The position numbers were made by a program, and so were the translations under genes. The notes below the pieces were generated by a model. It was not told the DNA's origin, made no database searches, and worked only from the letters and a program-made list of their open reading frames with translations. A DNA stretch of 64,000 bases from Alphaproteobacteria bacterium (lineage in GTDB: Bacteria; Myxococcota_A; UBA796; GCA-2862545), in contig JACKET010000011.1 in assembly GCA_020632875.1 (NCBI GenBank), positions 157,683 through 221,682 on the forward strand, read 5' to 3'. Shown here piece after piece: positions 25,653 through 34,263 of this stretch. Every line of letters begins with the position of its first letter. Within the stretch, counting starts at the first letter, position 1.

Positions 25653-27677
25653 ATGCCGAAAGACCTGACAGCCGACATCCAGAACGCCATCACATCCGGC
25701 GAGCTCGACGCCACCGAGGTCGGAGAGGAGCTGGGCGCGTCGCCCGACCTCTCCACCGCATCGCTCGACGGGAGCCGCATCAGCCCGTCCGAGAAACGCC
25801 GGCCCGAGATCGCCAGCACGCTGCGCGAGCGCTTCGGTCTCCCCGCGAAGGCGGCGTTCGCCGACAGGATCGAGCGCCCGAACAGCCTGAAGGACCTCGT
25901 GTCGCTCGTCGAGGATGCGCTGAAGTCGAAGGAGCGGCTCCGCATCGTGGGCGCGGCGCGCAGCCATTCGAGCGCGTCGCATCCCGTCGGCACCCGCGTG
26001 GTCAGCACCGAGAAGCTCGACGCGATCTTCTCGGGCATCGGCACCGACATCAAAGGCCTGTCGCTGCGGGCGGGCATCAAGGAGAGCGGCCTCGTGCGGG
26101 TGCAGTGCGGGGTGCCCGTGCGCGAGGCCCTGTCTGCGCTGTCCGACAGCGGGCGGGCCATCCCGAACCACGGCAGCGGCGACTTCCAGAGCGTCGTGGG
26201 CGCGATCTCGACCGGCACGCACGGGTCGGGCGTCGATTTCTGGAGCGTGGCGGGCTTCGTGCGGGCCCTCGTGGTGGTGCGCGTGAAGCAGACGGCGAAC
26301 GGCCCGGTGCCCTACGTCGAGCTCATCCAGCGCAAGCCCGGCGCGGCGCAGCAGGCGCCCGTCTACGAGGCGCCACCCGGCGGCACCTGGCGGTCGCGCA
26401 CGGGGAACGTCGAGATCCACGCGGTGTTCGACGACGACCGGTTCTTCGCGCACATCGTCGGCATGGGCAGCCTGGGGCTCGTCTACAGCATGACGCTGCG
26501 GGTCATCCCGATGCTCAACCTGCAGGAGTGGCGGAAGCCCGCGCTCCTCGACACGGTCCTGAAAGACCTCGACAAGCTCAACAAAGACCACCGGCACGTC
26601 GAGCTCGTCGTCGATCCGTACCCTCGCGAGCCCGTCCAGAACGAGCCCATCTCGAAGTGGAAGGCCGTGCGCTCGGGCAACGCGTTCGACTTCGGCGCCG
26701 TGCGCTGCCAGGCGGTCCTCCGCAAGGAGACGAAAGCCAAGAAGGGCGGCGCACGTCCGCTGACCATGGAGGCGGGCCGCCTGCCCGCCGCGGCCGGCAT
26801 CATCGGCGGGCAGATCCGCTCCGTCCTGAAAGACCCGGTGGGCAAGGGTCCGAAGGCGGGTCACTCGCTCATCGCCTGCACGAGCATCCCGAACGGCACG
26901 TACATCGACGCCCTGCCCGAGGTGCTGCTGCTGAACCTCAAGTACCGCGGGCTCGGCGCCGAGTGGGCGGTGCCGATGTCGAAGCTGCGCGACGCGCTCC
27001 GCGTCATCCTCGAGAAGGGCTGCTGGGAGCCGTGGCGCAAGCGGCGCGACGCGTGGGCCGCGGGTCCCCCGTCCGACGACGCGCTGGTGAAGTCGCTCGA
27101 AGAGGACGCGCCGTTCTTCCAGGGCCCCTCGGTGCGATTCGTGCGCGCCGACGGCGCCCTGCTGGCCGGCTCGCACGAACGGAACGGCGCGACCGGTGTA
27201 GAGCCCGTCTGGGCACACATCGAGGTCGGATTCCTCGGCGCGCCGCACCTCGAGGAGAAGTGGCGCCCGCGCAAGCGGCACCTCGGCATCCGCCCCGAGG
27301 AGGTCGTCGTCGACCAGGTCGTCGACGGCCTGCTCGACGAGCTGAAGAAGAAGGACGCGCTGCGCCCGAACGCGAAGGACCTCGTGGAGCCCGAGAGCTG
27401 CGGGAAGATCGGCGACGCGAAGAAGCGCCGGATGATGCGGCTCTACGCGGCGTACGAGCGCGGGCGCATCGCGACCTTCGAGAAGCTCGAGGCCGAGATC
27501 CTGGCGCTCGGCGGCCGCCCCCATCAGGGGCTGTGGCACACGCTCGACTGGACGCAGGTGAAGGCGGCCTGGGGTCCCTCGGCCGACAAGTGGCGCGCGT
27601 GTTTCCTGGAGGCCAATCCGGCGGGCACGTTCGACGGGCCGCTCACGGACCAGTGGAAGATCCGCACCACGCCCTGA
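25653..27677 (+). CDS. FAD-linked oxidase of the VAO/sugar-lactone oxidase type
   Basis: ATG 25653 follows a GGGGGGAAC ribosome site and is preferred over 25632, giving 674 residues. About residues 75-280 form a PCMH-type FAD-binding domain: RIVGAARSHSSAS holds a His at the usual flavinylation position, followed by GVPVREALSALSDSGRAIPNHGSGDFQSVVGAISTGTHGSG. The C-terminal half resembles D-arabinono-lactone/alditol oxidases, with Lys-rich insertions that make it longer than the ~450-residue norm. The N-terminal ~55 residues are unique. The substrate is unknown. No signal peptide is evident, so it is probably cytoplasmic. Confidence 0.85.
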   Translation: MPKDLTADIQNAITSGELDATEVGEELGASPDLSTASLDGSRISPSEKRRPEIASTLRERFGLPAKAAFADRIERPNSLKDLVSLVEDALKSKERLRIVGAARSHSSASHPVGTRVVSTEKLDAIFSGIGTDIKGLSLRAGIKESGLVRVQCGVPVREALSALSDSGRAIPNHGSGDFQSVVGAISTGTHGSGVDFWSVAGFVRALVVVRVKQTANGPVPYVELIQRKPGAAQQAPVYEAPPGGTWRSRTGNVEIHAVFDDDRFFAHIVGMGSLGLVYSMTLRVIPMLNLQEWRKPALLDTVLKDLDKLNKDHRHVELVVDPYPREPVQNEPISKWKAVRSGNAFDFGAVRCQAVLRKETKAKKGGARPLTMEAGRLPAAAGIIGGQIRSVLKDPVGKGPKAGHSLIACTSIPNGTYIDALPEVLLLNLKYRGLGAEWAVPMSKLRDALRVILEKGCWEPWRKRRDAWAAGPPSDDALVKSLEEDAPFFQGPSVRFVRADGALLAGSHERNGATGVEPVWAHIEVGFLGAPHLEEKWRPRKRHLGIRPEEVVVDQVVDGLLDELKKKDALRPNAKDLVEPESCGKIGDAKKRRMMRLYAAYERGRIATFEKLEAEILALGGRPHQGLWHTLDWTQVKAAWGPSADKWRACFLEANPAGTFDGPLTDQWKIRTTP

Positions 27678-27912
27678 CGGTCGACGCGCCGCGGTAGCCC
27701 GAAACCCCTCGACGTCGACGGACGCGATTTGCACCGGGGTCGCGTCGGCCCCGTCATCGCGCATCTTTGTGTACGTTCCTTCGATAAAAAGCGTCGAACG
27801 CTGATTATCCGGCACGCCGCGGCTGACCGCCGGGGTAGCCCGTGCTCACGATCCGATGACACCCGGGTTTCGACCGGAATCCCGGTGTTGCCACCCGATC
27901 GTTCGGCCATGT

Positions 27913-29769
27913 ATGAAAACGTCCGTGCCTACCCTCCTCTCCCTCCTCCTCTCGCCCGCCTGGGCCCAAGACACCTTCAACGCCTGGAACTTCGTACCGT
28001 CGGCCCAGGATGGTGACCTGCGCGACCCGGTCACGGTCACCCGTCCCGGGCAGGTCGTCGCCAACGAGTGGTACGTCGCGGGCATCGCGGGCTTCGCGAA
28101 GTCCCCGCTGCGCGTCGTCGAGGTCACGGGCGACACCGAGACGCGCACGGCCGCGCTCGACAACGTCGTGTCGGTCGATCTCGTCGGGGGCTTCGCGCCC
28201 ACCGACCGCATCCGGCTCGATCTGGCGGTGCCCGCGTTCCTCACGAGCCGCGGCGAAGCCGGCACGGCCGGGCCCGCGCTCGGCGACCTGCGCGCCTCGG
28301 CGCTGCTCGTCCCCTTCACGTTCGGCGACGACGGCGAAGGCGGCGTGGGGCTGCGTCCCTGGATCGGCCTGCCCACCGGCGCCTCGGCGCGGTACCTCGG
28401 CAGCCGGCGCATCTCCGGGGGCGGCACGCTCTCCGCGACGCTGCCCGAGGGCCCGTGGACCTTCACGGGTGAAGCCGGCCTGGCGTTCAACGGCGCGGTC
28501 GACGCGCTGAACATCCAGGGCTCCGACCTCATCGGGCTCGGCGCCGGGGTCGGTCGCCTGATCACCGACGACATCGGCATGACCCTCGAAGCGCACCTCA
28601 AGGTCCCGCTGAGCCCGAACGACCAGCCGTTCCGCGAGACGCCCGGCGAGGCGCTGCTCTCCCTGCGGCATCGCCAGGAGTCCGGCGGGCACGTCGTGGG
28701 CGGGCTGGGCACCAGCATCACGCCTGGTGCGGGCGCGGCGCGGTTCCGCATCTTCGTGGGCGGCGGCTTCGGCAGGATCGACCGAGTGCCGCCCGACCTC
28801 GACGGCGACGGCATGATCGCCGCCGACGACCTGTGTCCCGACGAGCCCGAGACGGTCAACGGCTACAAAGACGAAGACGGCTGCCCCGACCAGCTCGCCG
28901 ACCTGAAGGCCACGGCCGTGTGGAACGGCGCGCCATACGACGGTCCCGTCGACTTCCTCGGCAAGATCGGCACCTTCGAGCAGGCCGTGAAGGGCTCGAA
29001 GGCCTTCGAGCTGAAGCAGCGCATGCCCGGCGAGGCGTGGTCGCTGCACGCCGAGACCGCGTGCCTCGCCGGCGACGGCGACATCACGCTCGCCGAGGGC
29101 GAGAACGCCCTGCAGGTCGAGCTGATCGGCGGTCAGACGCCCATCACGTTCGCTGTGGTCGACCCGAGCGGCAAGGCCATCGAGAATGCGCGCCTCACGT
29201 TCGTCGAGCAGGTCGAGGGCTGCGGCGTCACCGAGCCGAAGCAGGTGCTCGAGAACGGCACCAGGGTCATCGAGCTGTGGCAGGGCCCGCACAAGGTCAC
29301 CGCGACCGCCGACAAGTTCGGTACGGCCGCGGTCGAGGTGCAGGTCACCGAGGGCCCCGAGACCGTCACCATCCAGCTCGCCCCCACCAAGGCCACGCTC
29401 GAGGGCGGCGAGATCAAGATCCTCGACAAGGTGCACTTCGACGCGAACTCCGCGACGATCAAGCCCCTGTCGTACGAGCTCCTCGACGAGGTCGCCGCGA
29501 TCATCATCGCGAACGAGAACATCAAGCTGCTCGAGGTCCAGGGCCACGCCGACGAGCGAGGCTCCAGCACGTTCAACCTCGAGCTGTCGAAGAAGCGGGC
29601 CGAAGCGGTGCGCCAGTACCTCGTGAACAACGGGGTCGCCGGAGAGCGGCTCGTCATCCAGGGCTACGGCGAGACCCAGCCCATCGTGCCGGGCTCCACC
29701 GAAGCCGCCTGGGCCGAGAACCGCCGCGTCCAGTTCCTCATCCGGGAGACCACCGATGCGCCCGAATAG
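27913..29769 (+). CDS. OmpA-family outer-membrane protein
   Basis: ATG 27913 opens a signal peptide (MKTSVPTLLSLLLSPAWA); total 618 residues. About 20-290 are beta-rich and resemble an outer-membrane channel (VSVDLVGGFAPTDRIRLDLAVPAFL). A thrombospondin type 3 calcium repeat follows (about 294-325; DLDGDGMIAADDLCPDEPE). Further beta domains precede a C-terminal OmpA peptidoglycan-binding domain (about 505-612; VHFDANSATIKP, VQGHADERGSS, NRRVQFLI). It likely anchors the outer membrane to peptidoglycan. The stop overlaps the start of the Asp-Thr repeat protein by 14 nt. The 235-bp upstream region is less GC-rich (GATAAAAAG near 27784) and probably holds the promoter. Confidence 0.92.
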   Translation: MKTSVPTLLSLLLSPAWAQDTFNAWNFVPSAQDGDLRDPVTVTRPGQVVANEWYVAGIAGFAKSPLRVVEVTGDTETRTAALDNVVSVDLVGGFAPTDRIRLDLAVPAFLTSRGEAGTAGPALGDLRASALLVPFTFGDDGEGGVGLRPWIGLPTGASARYLGSRRISGGGTLSATLPEGPWTFTGEAGLAFNGAVDALNIQGSDLIGLGAGVGRLITDDIGMTLEAHLKVPLSPNDQPFRETPGEALLSLRHRQESGGHVVGGLGTSITPGAGAARFRIFVGGGFGRIDRVPPDLDGDGMIAADDLCPDEPETVNGYKDEDGCPDQLADLKATAVWNGAPYDGPVDFLGKIGTFEQAVKGSKAFELKQRMPGEAWSLHAETACLAGDGDITLAEGENALQVELIGGQTPITFAVVDPSGKAIENARLTFVEQVEGCGVTEPKQVLENGTRVIELWQGPHKVTATADKFGTAAVEVQVTEGPETVTIQLAPTKATLEGGEIKILDKVHFDANSATIKPLSYELLDEVAAIIIANENIKLLEVQGHADERGSSTFNLELSKKRAEAVRQYLVNNGVAGERLVIQGYGETQPIVPGSTEAAWAENRRVQFLIRETTDAPE

Positions 29770-32269
29770 GCCCAGTCTCCTCGCGCTGGCGCTGCTGGTG
29801 CCCGCGACGGCCGGCGCCGAGGGCTCCACGCAGCTCCCCGGGCAGGCGGTGGCGGCGACCACGCTGCTGCACGTCGACATCCTCGACGACAGCACCGAGA
29901 CGTTCACCTGGACCGGCTCCGGTCCCGTGGTGGTCGTCGCGCCGAACGGCACGTTCCTCGGGGCCTTCGCGTCCGGCGCGACCATCACGCCCACCGAAGG
30001 GCCCGGCGACTACACGGTCTCCCTGTCGGCCAGCGAGACCAACTGGGACATCTCGGTCACGCCGTCGGCCGGTGGCCGCGTGTGGTCCGACGCGTGGTCG
30101 CTGAACTCCGGCTCGTTCGGCCAGAACGCCACCCTGACGACCTCGCTCTACGCGCGTGTGCAGGAGACCGGTACCGACGCCGTCATCGAGCTCAAGCTCG
30201 ATCACACCGGTGGCGGCGCGTACAACCTGTTCAGCTCGCGGCTCGGCGTCCCCGACACGGGCGCGCGCTCGGTGCCCGATGCGGGCCAGCTCGTCTCCGA
30301 CCTGTACCCCGTGTACCTGAACCCGCCCGAGGCCTCGACGTACACGGCCGCGACGCCGGTCGTCATCAACCACGCGTACACGCCGAACGCCGAAGACTGC
30401 GACAACGTCGAGTTCGTCGGCACGTTCTCGTTCTTCTCGACGGGCACCGGCAACCAGCACGTCATCTGCGACATCGACGACGACGGGCTGCTCGACCTCA
30501 CCGACCCCGACGACCTGCACCTCGTGGCCGCCTCGCGTCCCGGCCTCAACCAGCTCGACTGGGACGGGCGGAACAACAGCGGCGTCGTGACGCCTCCGGG
30601 CACCTACCAGTGCCAGATCGTCGTGACGACCGGCGAGCACCACCTCGTGATGCGCGACGTCGAGACGACCTACCAGGGCACGCGGATGTTCTCGCTCGAC
30701 AGCGGGCTCTCGCGCACGTCGCTCACGATGTTCTGGAACGACCACGCGGTCCAGGCCGACGCCAACCCGATGCCGAACGGGCAGATCGGGCTCGAGTTCT
30801 CGGGTGCCGGCGGGTTCCCGAGCGGCCCGTATCCCCAGCCTCCGATGGCCAACCAGAACGCGCGGGCGTGGGGCAACTTCACCGACTCCGGCAAGGGCGA
30901 TCAGGCCCTCATGAACACGTTCGCGTGGACCCGCGAGGCCCGCAGCCCGGTGTTCGACATCACGGTGACGGGCACCCAGGACACCGACGGAGACGGCCTC
31001 ACCGACCTCGACGAGGTGTGTCTGCACTGCAGCAGCCCCCTCCTCCCCGACACCGACTTCGACGGGCTCTCCGATTTCCAGGAGGTGTCGCTCCCCTCCT
31101 CCGAGTGCGACCCCGACAGCGACGACGACTCGGTGCTCGACGGCGTCGAGATCGGCGACCCGAACAACCCGCGCGACACCGACAACGACGGGCTCGCCGA
31201 CGTCATCGACGACGACGACGACGGCGACCTCGTCCCGACGATCGACGAGGGCCCCGACAACGACGGCGACCTGTCCGACGACGACTCCGACAACGACGGG
31301 CTCCCGAATTACCGCGACCCCGACGACGACGGCGACGGGCTGCTCACGGGCACCGACGAAGACGTGAACAACAACGGCGACCCGCAGGACGACGACTCCG
31401 ACAACGACGGAATCCCCGACTACCTCGACCCGTTCACGCTCGACACCGGCGACACCGGGCTCGCCGACGCCGATACGGACTCCGACACGGACTCCGACAC
31501 GGACACCGACACCGACACCGACAGCGACGCCGACGCGGATGCCGACTCGGACACGGACTCCGATACCGACACCGACACCGATACCGATACGGACACCGAT
31601 ACCGACACGGACACGGACACCGACAGCGATACCGACACGGACACGGACACGGACACCGATACCGACACGGACACGGACACGGACACCGATACCGACACGG
31701 ACACCGATACCGATACGGACACCGATACCGACACGGACACCGATACCGACACGGACACCGATACCGATACGGACACGGACACGGACACCGACACCGACAC
31801 CGATACCGATACCGATACCGACACGGACACGGACACGGACACGGACACGGACACGGACTCCGACAGTGACGCGGACTCGGATTCCGACACGGACACGAGC
31901 GACACCGGCGACACGCTGATCGACACCTCCGACACGTCGATGGCCGGAAACACCGGCGACACAGGCGTTCTCTTCCCCGACACCTCCGACACGGCCGCGC
32001 ACACGGGCGCTCCGACGACGGGCGACACGGGCGGCGACGCCGACACCGACGCGGACACCGACAGCGACTCGGACACCGATGCCGACACCGACTCCGACGC
32101 GGACACCGATTCGGACACCGACACCGACACCGACGACACGGACACCGACACCGACGATGGCAGCACCCGCTACTTCGAGGGCGGCTGCGCCAAGTGCGAC
32201 ACCGGGTCGCCCGCGTCGCTCACGTGGCTCGCGCTGATGGGTGCGGCGCTCGTGCGCCGGCGCCGCTGA
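29756..32269 (+). CDS. Surface protein with long Asp-Thr repeat and MYXO-CTERM-like tail
   Basis: 837 residues from ATG 29756, starting inside the end of the OmpA gene. A signal peptide (MRPNRPSLLALALLVPATAGA) precedes a beta-rich ectodomain (about 25-400; a FlgD-like DWDGRNNSG motif near 262). A run of thrombospondin-type/EF-like calcium loops (DTDGDGLTDLDE, about 400-560) and a ~145-residue nearly pure Asp-Thr repeat follow. A Thr/Ser/Gly linker, a second shorter repeat and a tail with GGCAKCDTG, a hydrophobic stretch (LTWLALMGAALV) and RRRR complete the protein. The layout indicates a calcium-bound stalk presenting a domain away from the outer membrane. Function is unknown. Confidence 0.9.
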   Translation: MRPNRPSLLALALLVPATAGAEGSTQLPGQAVAATTLLHVDILDDSTETFTWTGSGPVVVVAPNGTFLGAFASGATITPTEGPGDYTVSLSASETNWDISVTPSAGGRVWSDAWSLNSGSFGQNATLTTSLYARVQETGTDAVIELKLDHTGGGAYNLFSSRLGVPDTGARSVPDAGQLVSDLYPVYLNPPEASTYTAATPVVINHAYTPNAEDCDNVEFVGTFSFFSTGTGNQHVICDIDDDGLLDLTDPDDLHLVAASRPGLNQLDWDGRNNSGVVTPPGTYQCQIVVTTGEHHLVMRDVETTYQGTRMFSLDSGLSRTSLTMFWNDHAVQADANPMPNGQIGLEFSGAGGFPSGPYPQPPMANQNARAWGNFTDSGKGDQALMNTFAWTREARSPVFDITVTGTQDTDGDGLTDLDEVCLHCSSPLLPDTDFDGLSDFQEVSLPSSECDPDSDDDSVLDGVEIGDPNNPRDTDNDGLADVIDDDDDGDLVPTIDEGPDNDGDLSDDDSDNDGLPNYRDPDDDGDGLLTGTDEDVNNNGDPQDDDSDNDGIPDYLDPFTLDTGDTGLADADTDSDTDSDTDTDTDTDSDADADADSDTDSDTDTDTDTDTDTDTDTDTDTDSDTDTDTDTDTDTDTDTDTDTDTDTDTDTDTDTDTDTDTDTDTDTDTDTDTDTDTDTDTDTDTDTDTDTDTDTDTDTDSDSDADSDSDTDTSDTGDTLIDTSDTSMAGNTGDTGVLFPDTSDTAAHTGAPTTGDTGGDADTDADTDSDSDTDADTDSDADTDSDTDTDTDDTDTDTDDGSTRYFEGGCAKCDTGSPASLTWLALMGAALVRRRR
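31469..32160 (+). repeat. Hexanucleotide GAY-ACN microsatellite encoding Asp-Thr repeats
   Basis: Codons GAC/GAT alternate with ACC/ACG (occasionally TCC or GCG) from 31469 to about 31900, and again at 32037-32160. Sub-blocks such as GACACGGACACCGATACC recur, indicating expansion by slippage or unequal recombination. All visible changes keep the reading frame. Confidence 0.9.
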
Positions 32270-32314
32270 GTCCGCGCCTGTCGAACGCGATGGCCCAGCG
32301 CCTACCCGAGTAGC

Positions 32315-32503
32315 CCCACACGCCCGCCTGCTCTGGTGAATCCCGAAACCGGTCCGCGGGAAGGCACTCTCTGTCTCGACAGCGCCCCTGGGACACGAGG
32401 AGGCCCGACCCGCGACGGCCTCGTTTCTGCGTCATCTGCGTCCTTCTGCGTCATCTGCGTGATGCCACGGAACGCTGGAAGCTCGACTCCCTTCCCACCG
32501 AGC
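32315..32503 (+). repeat. Dispersed intergenic repeat, family A, copy 1 (internally deleted)
   Basis: It shares GCCTGCTCTGGTGA, CCGGT, GCGACGGCCT and the TGCGTCATCTGCGT...TGCGTCATCTGCGT core (32428-32460) with copies at 41148 and 46657. About 75 bp are missing from its middle relative to those. It lies between convergent genes and has no gene of its own. Confidence 0.75.
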
Positions 32504-32510
32504 GCTGCGG

Positions 32511-32852
32511 TCAGAGACTCGAGAGCAGGATCAGCGAGCTCGTCACGCTGAAGCTCAGCGCCCCCGCGAGCAGCATGTCGCGCCACGGGTCGCCGGCCGG
32601 AGCCTTCTCGACGACCACGACGCGCTTCGGCGGCGCCTCGGGCGGCAGCCACGACGGACGGGGAATCGGGGGAACCGGCGTCTCGGCCATCCAGCGGACG
32701 ACCTCGACCTCGGCGGGCTCGACGGCCGGAGTGCCCGCATCGGAATCGGGCTCGGCGCGGTTCAGGAGAGCGTTGCGCACAGAAGCGAAGGACAGGGTCA
32801 AAGGAACCCCCAGAGCGAAAGAGACAGAACGTCGAAATAGCGGTGTCATCAT
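32511..32852 (-). CDS. Small protein with two hydrophobic segments, unknown function
   Basis: 113 residues from ATG 32852; a GGGAG ribosome site lies about 6 nt upstream, supporting a real gene. An N-terminal hydrophobic stretch (about 9-24), a Pro/Glu-rich middle (about 35-75) and a C-terminal hydrophobic helix (about 91-112, LAGALSFSVTSSLILL) suggest a membrane-tethered protein. I recognise no family. It is divergent from the copper monooxygenase gene, with ~145 bp between. Confidence 0.55.
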   Translation of the reverse strand: MMTPLFRRSVSFALGVPLTLSFASVRNALLNRAEPDSDAGTPAVEPAEVEVVRWMAETPVPPIPRPSWLPPEAPPKRVVVVEKAPAGDPWRDMLLAGALSFSVTSSLILLSSL

Positions 32853-32997
32853 ACCGTACTCCCGGCGGATTTCACCCGACCGGGCACGCTCGGCGGCTGC
32901 GAGGCATCGACTCTTCCGCGTGAATCGGGCCGCCCGCCCGATGTCAGTCGGATGTCACACGGCTCGCACGCCGATACTCCAAGGCAACGAGGACGCC

Positions 32998-34263
32998 ATG
33001 ACCCTGCTCGCGCTGCTGTTCGCCTGCCGCTCGTACGACGGCCCCACCTTCCACGCCGACGTGGCCCCCGTGCTCGATGCGTACTGCATGCGATGCCACA
33101 CCGAGGGCGGCATCGCTCCGATGAAGTTCGACACCTACGACGAGGTGAAGCAGTGGGGCCCGGCCATCGCCGAGGCCACCGCGAACCGCACCATGCCGCC
33201 GAAGCAGGTCGTGGCCGACGGGTCCTGCGGCGACTGGCGCGACCCGTGGTGGATGGGTGACGACGAGATCGCGCTCCTCTCGGAGTGGGTGGTCAACGAG
33301 ATGCCCGAGGGCGACGCGGCGCCCCGTGGCGAGCCGGCCGCGCTCCCGACGCTCGACGCGACGCACACCGTGCAGACGCCCGTGTTCGAGCCAGTTCCCG
33401 TGGGCGGGCAGTACTCCGAGTACGATGAATACCGGTGCTTCGCGATGCCCATCGAGGCGCTCGCCGAAGACCGCTTCCTCGCGGGCTACGACGTGAAGCC
33501 CGGCACTCCCACCATCGTGCACCACGTCATCGGGCACATCGTCGACCCCGCCGCCGACTCCTGGTACAGCGGCCGCACGAACGCCGAGCAGATGGCGTAC
33601 CTCGACGCGCTCGACCCCGACCGCGCGGGCTGGCCGTGCTTCTCGGGCGCGGGCGACGACGTGGCGTACGAGTCCGACCCCATGGCGTGGGCGCCGGGTC
33701 AGGGTGCGACCGAGTTCCCGAACGGCCTCGGCGTGCGCGTGCCCGCCGGCTCCATGATCGTGACCCAGGTGCACTACAACCTCGTCGACCCCGCGACGGC
33801 CGGCAGCACCGACACCACGCAGCTCGAGATGAAGCTCGTCCCCGAAGACGAGATCACGAAGCAGATGTTCGTCGTGTACCTCGACTTCCTGCTCGGCTAC
33901 GGCGACTCGCTGCCCGCGGGGCGCGACACCGTGCGCTACCGCGACCGCATCTCGCTCTCCCAGCTCGGCCTGCCGCTCACCGTCGACCTCGTGGGGCTCC
34001 TGCCGCACATGCACGCCCGCGGGCTGCGGCTGAACGCGACCCTGAAGCGCGAAGACGGCTCCGAGGAGTGCGTCGTCGAGGTCCCGGCCTGGGACTACGG
34101 CTGGCAGTTCGCGTACTTCTACGAGACCCCGATCCGCATCGACCCCGACGACCTCTACGAGCTCACGTGCTGGTTCGACACGAGCGACGCGACCGAGCCG
34201 ATCTACGGCGGCTGGGGCACGCAGAACGAGATGTGCCTCACCGTGATGTACGTCACGATCTGA
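32998..34263 (+). CDS. Lipoprotein fusing a c-type heme site to a PHM/DBH-type copper monooxygenase
   Basis: 421 residues from ATG 32998. A minimal lipoprotein signal peptide places the Cys at residue 10 (LLFAC). A cytochrome-c-like N-terminal domain has CMRCH (30-34) with a distal Met region (TMPPKQ). The remainder resembles type II copper, ascorbate-dependent monooxygenases. All PHM-type copper ligands have candidates: H175-H176 (HHVIGH), H259 (VHYN), H337/H339 (PHMHARG) and M412 (NEMCL). The heme may deliver electrons to copper in place of ascorbate (inference). The substrate is unknown. The last 11 bp overlap the convergent P450 gene. Confidence 0.88.
   Translation: MTLLALLFACRSYDGPTFHADVAPVLDAYCMRCHTEGGIAPMKFDTYDEVKQWGPAIAEATANRTMPPKQVVADGSCGDWRDPWWMGDDEIALLSEWVVNEMPEGDAAPRGEPAALPTLDATHTVQTPVFEPVPVGGQYSEYDEYRCFAMPIEALAEDRFLAGYDVKPGTPTIVHHVIGHIVDPAADSWYSGRTNAEQMAYLDALDPDRAGWPCFSGAGDDVAYESDPMAWAPGQGATEFPNGLGVRVPAGSMIVTQVHYNLVDPATAGSTDTTQLEMKLVPEDEITKQMFVVYLDFLLGYGDSLPAGRDTVRYRDRISLSQLGLPLTVDLVGLLPHMHARGLRLNATLKREDGSEECVVEVPAWDYGWQFAYFYETPIRIDPDDLYELTCWFDTSDATEPIYGGWGTQNEMCLTVMYVTI

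Noticed and set aside
31420..32166. Minus-strand Val-Ser repeat protein
   Set aside because: It is the reverse translation of the Asp-Thr hexamer repeat and has no independent start signals.
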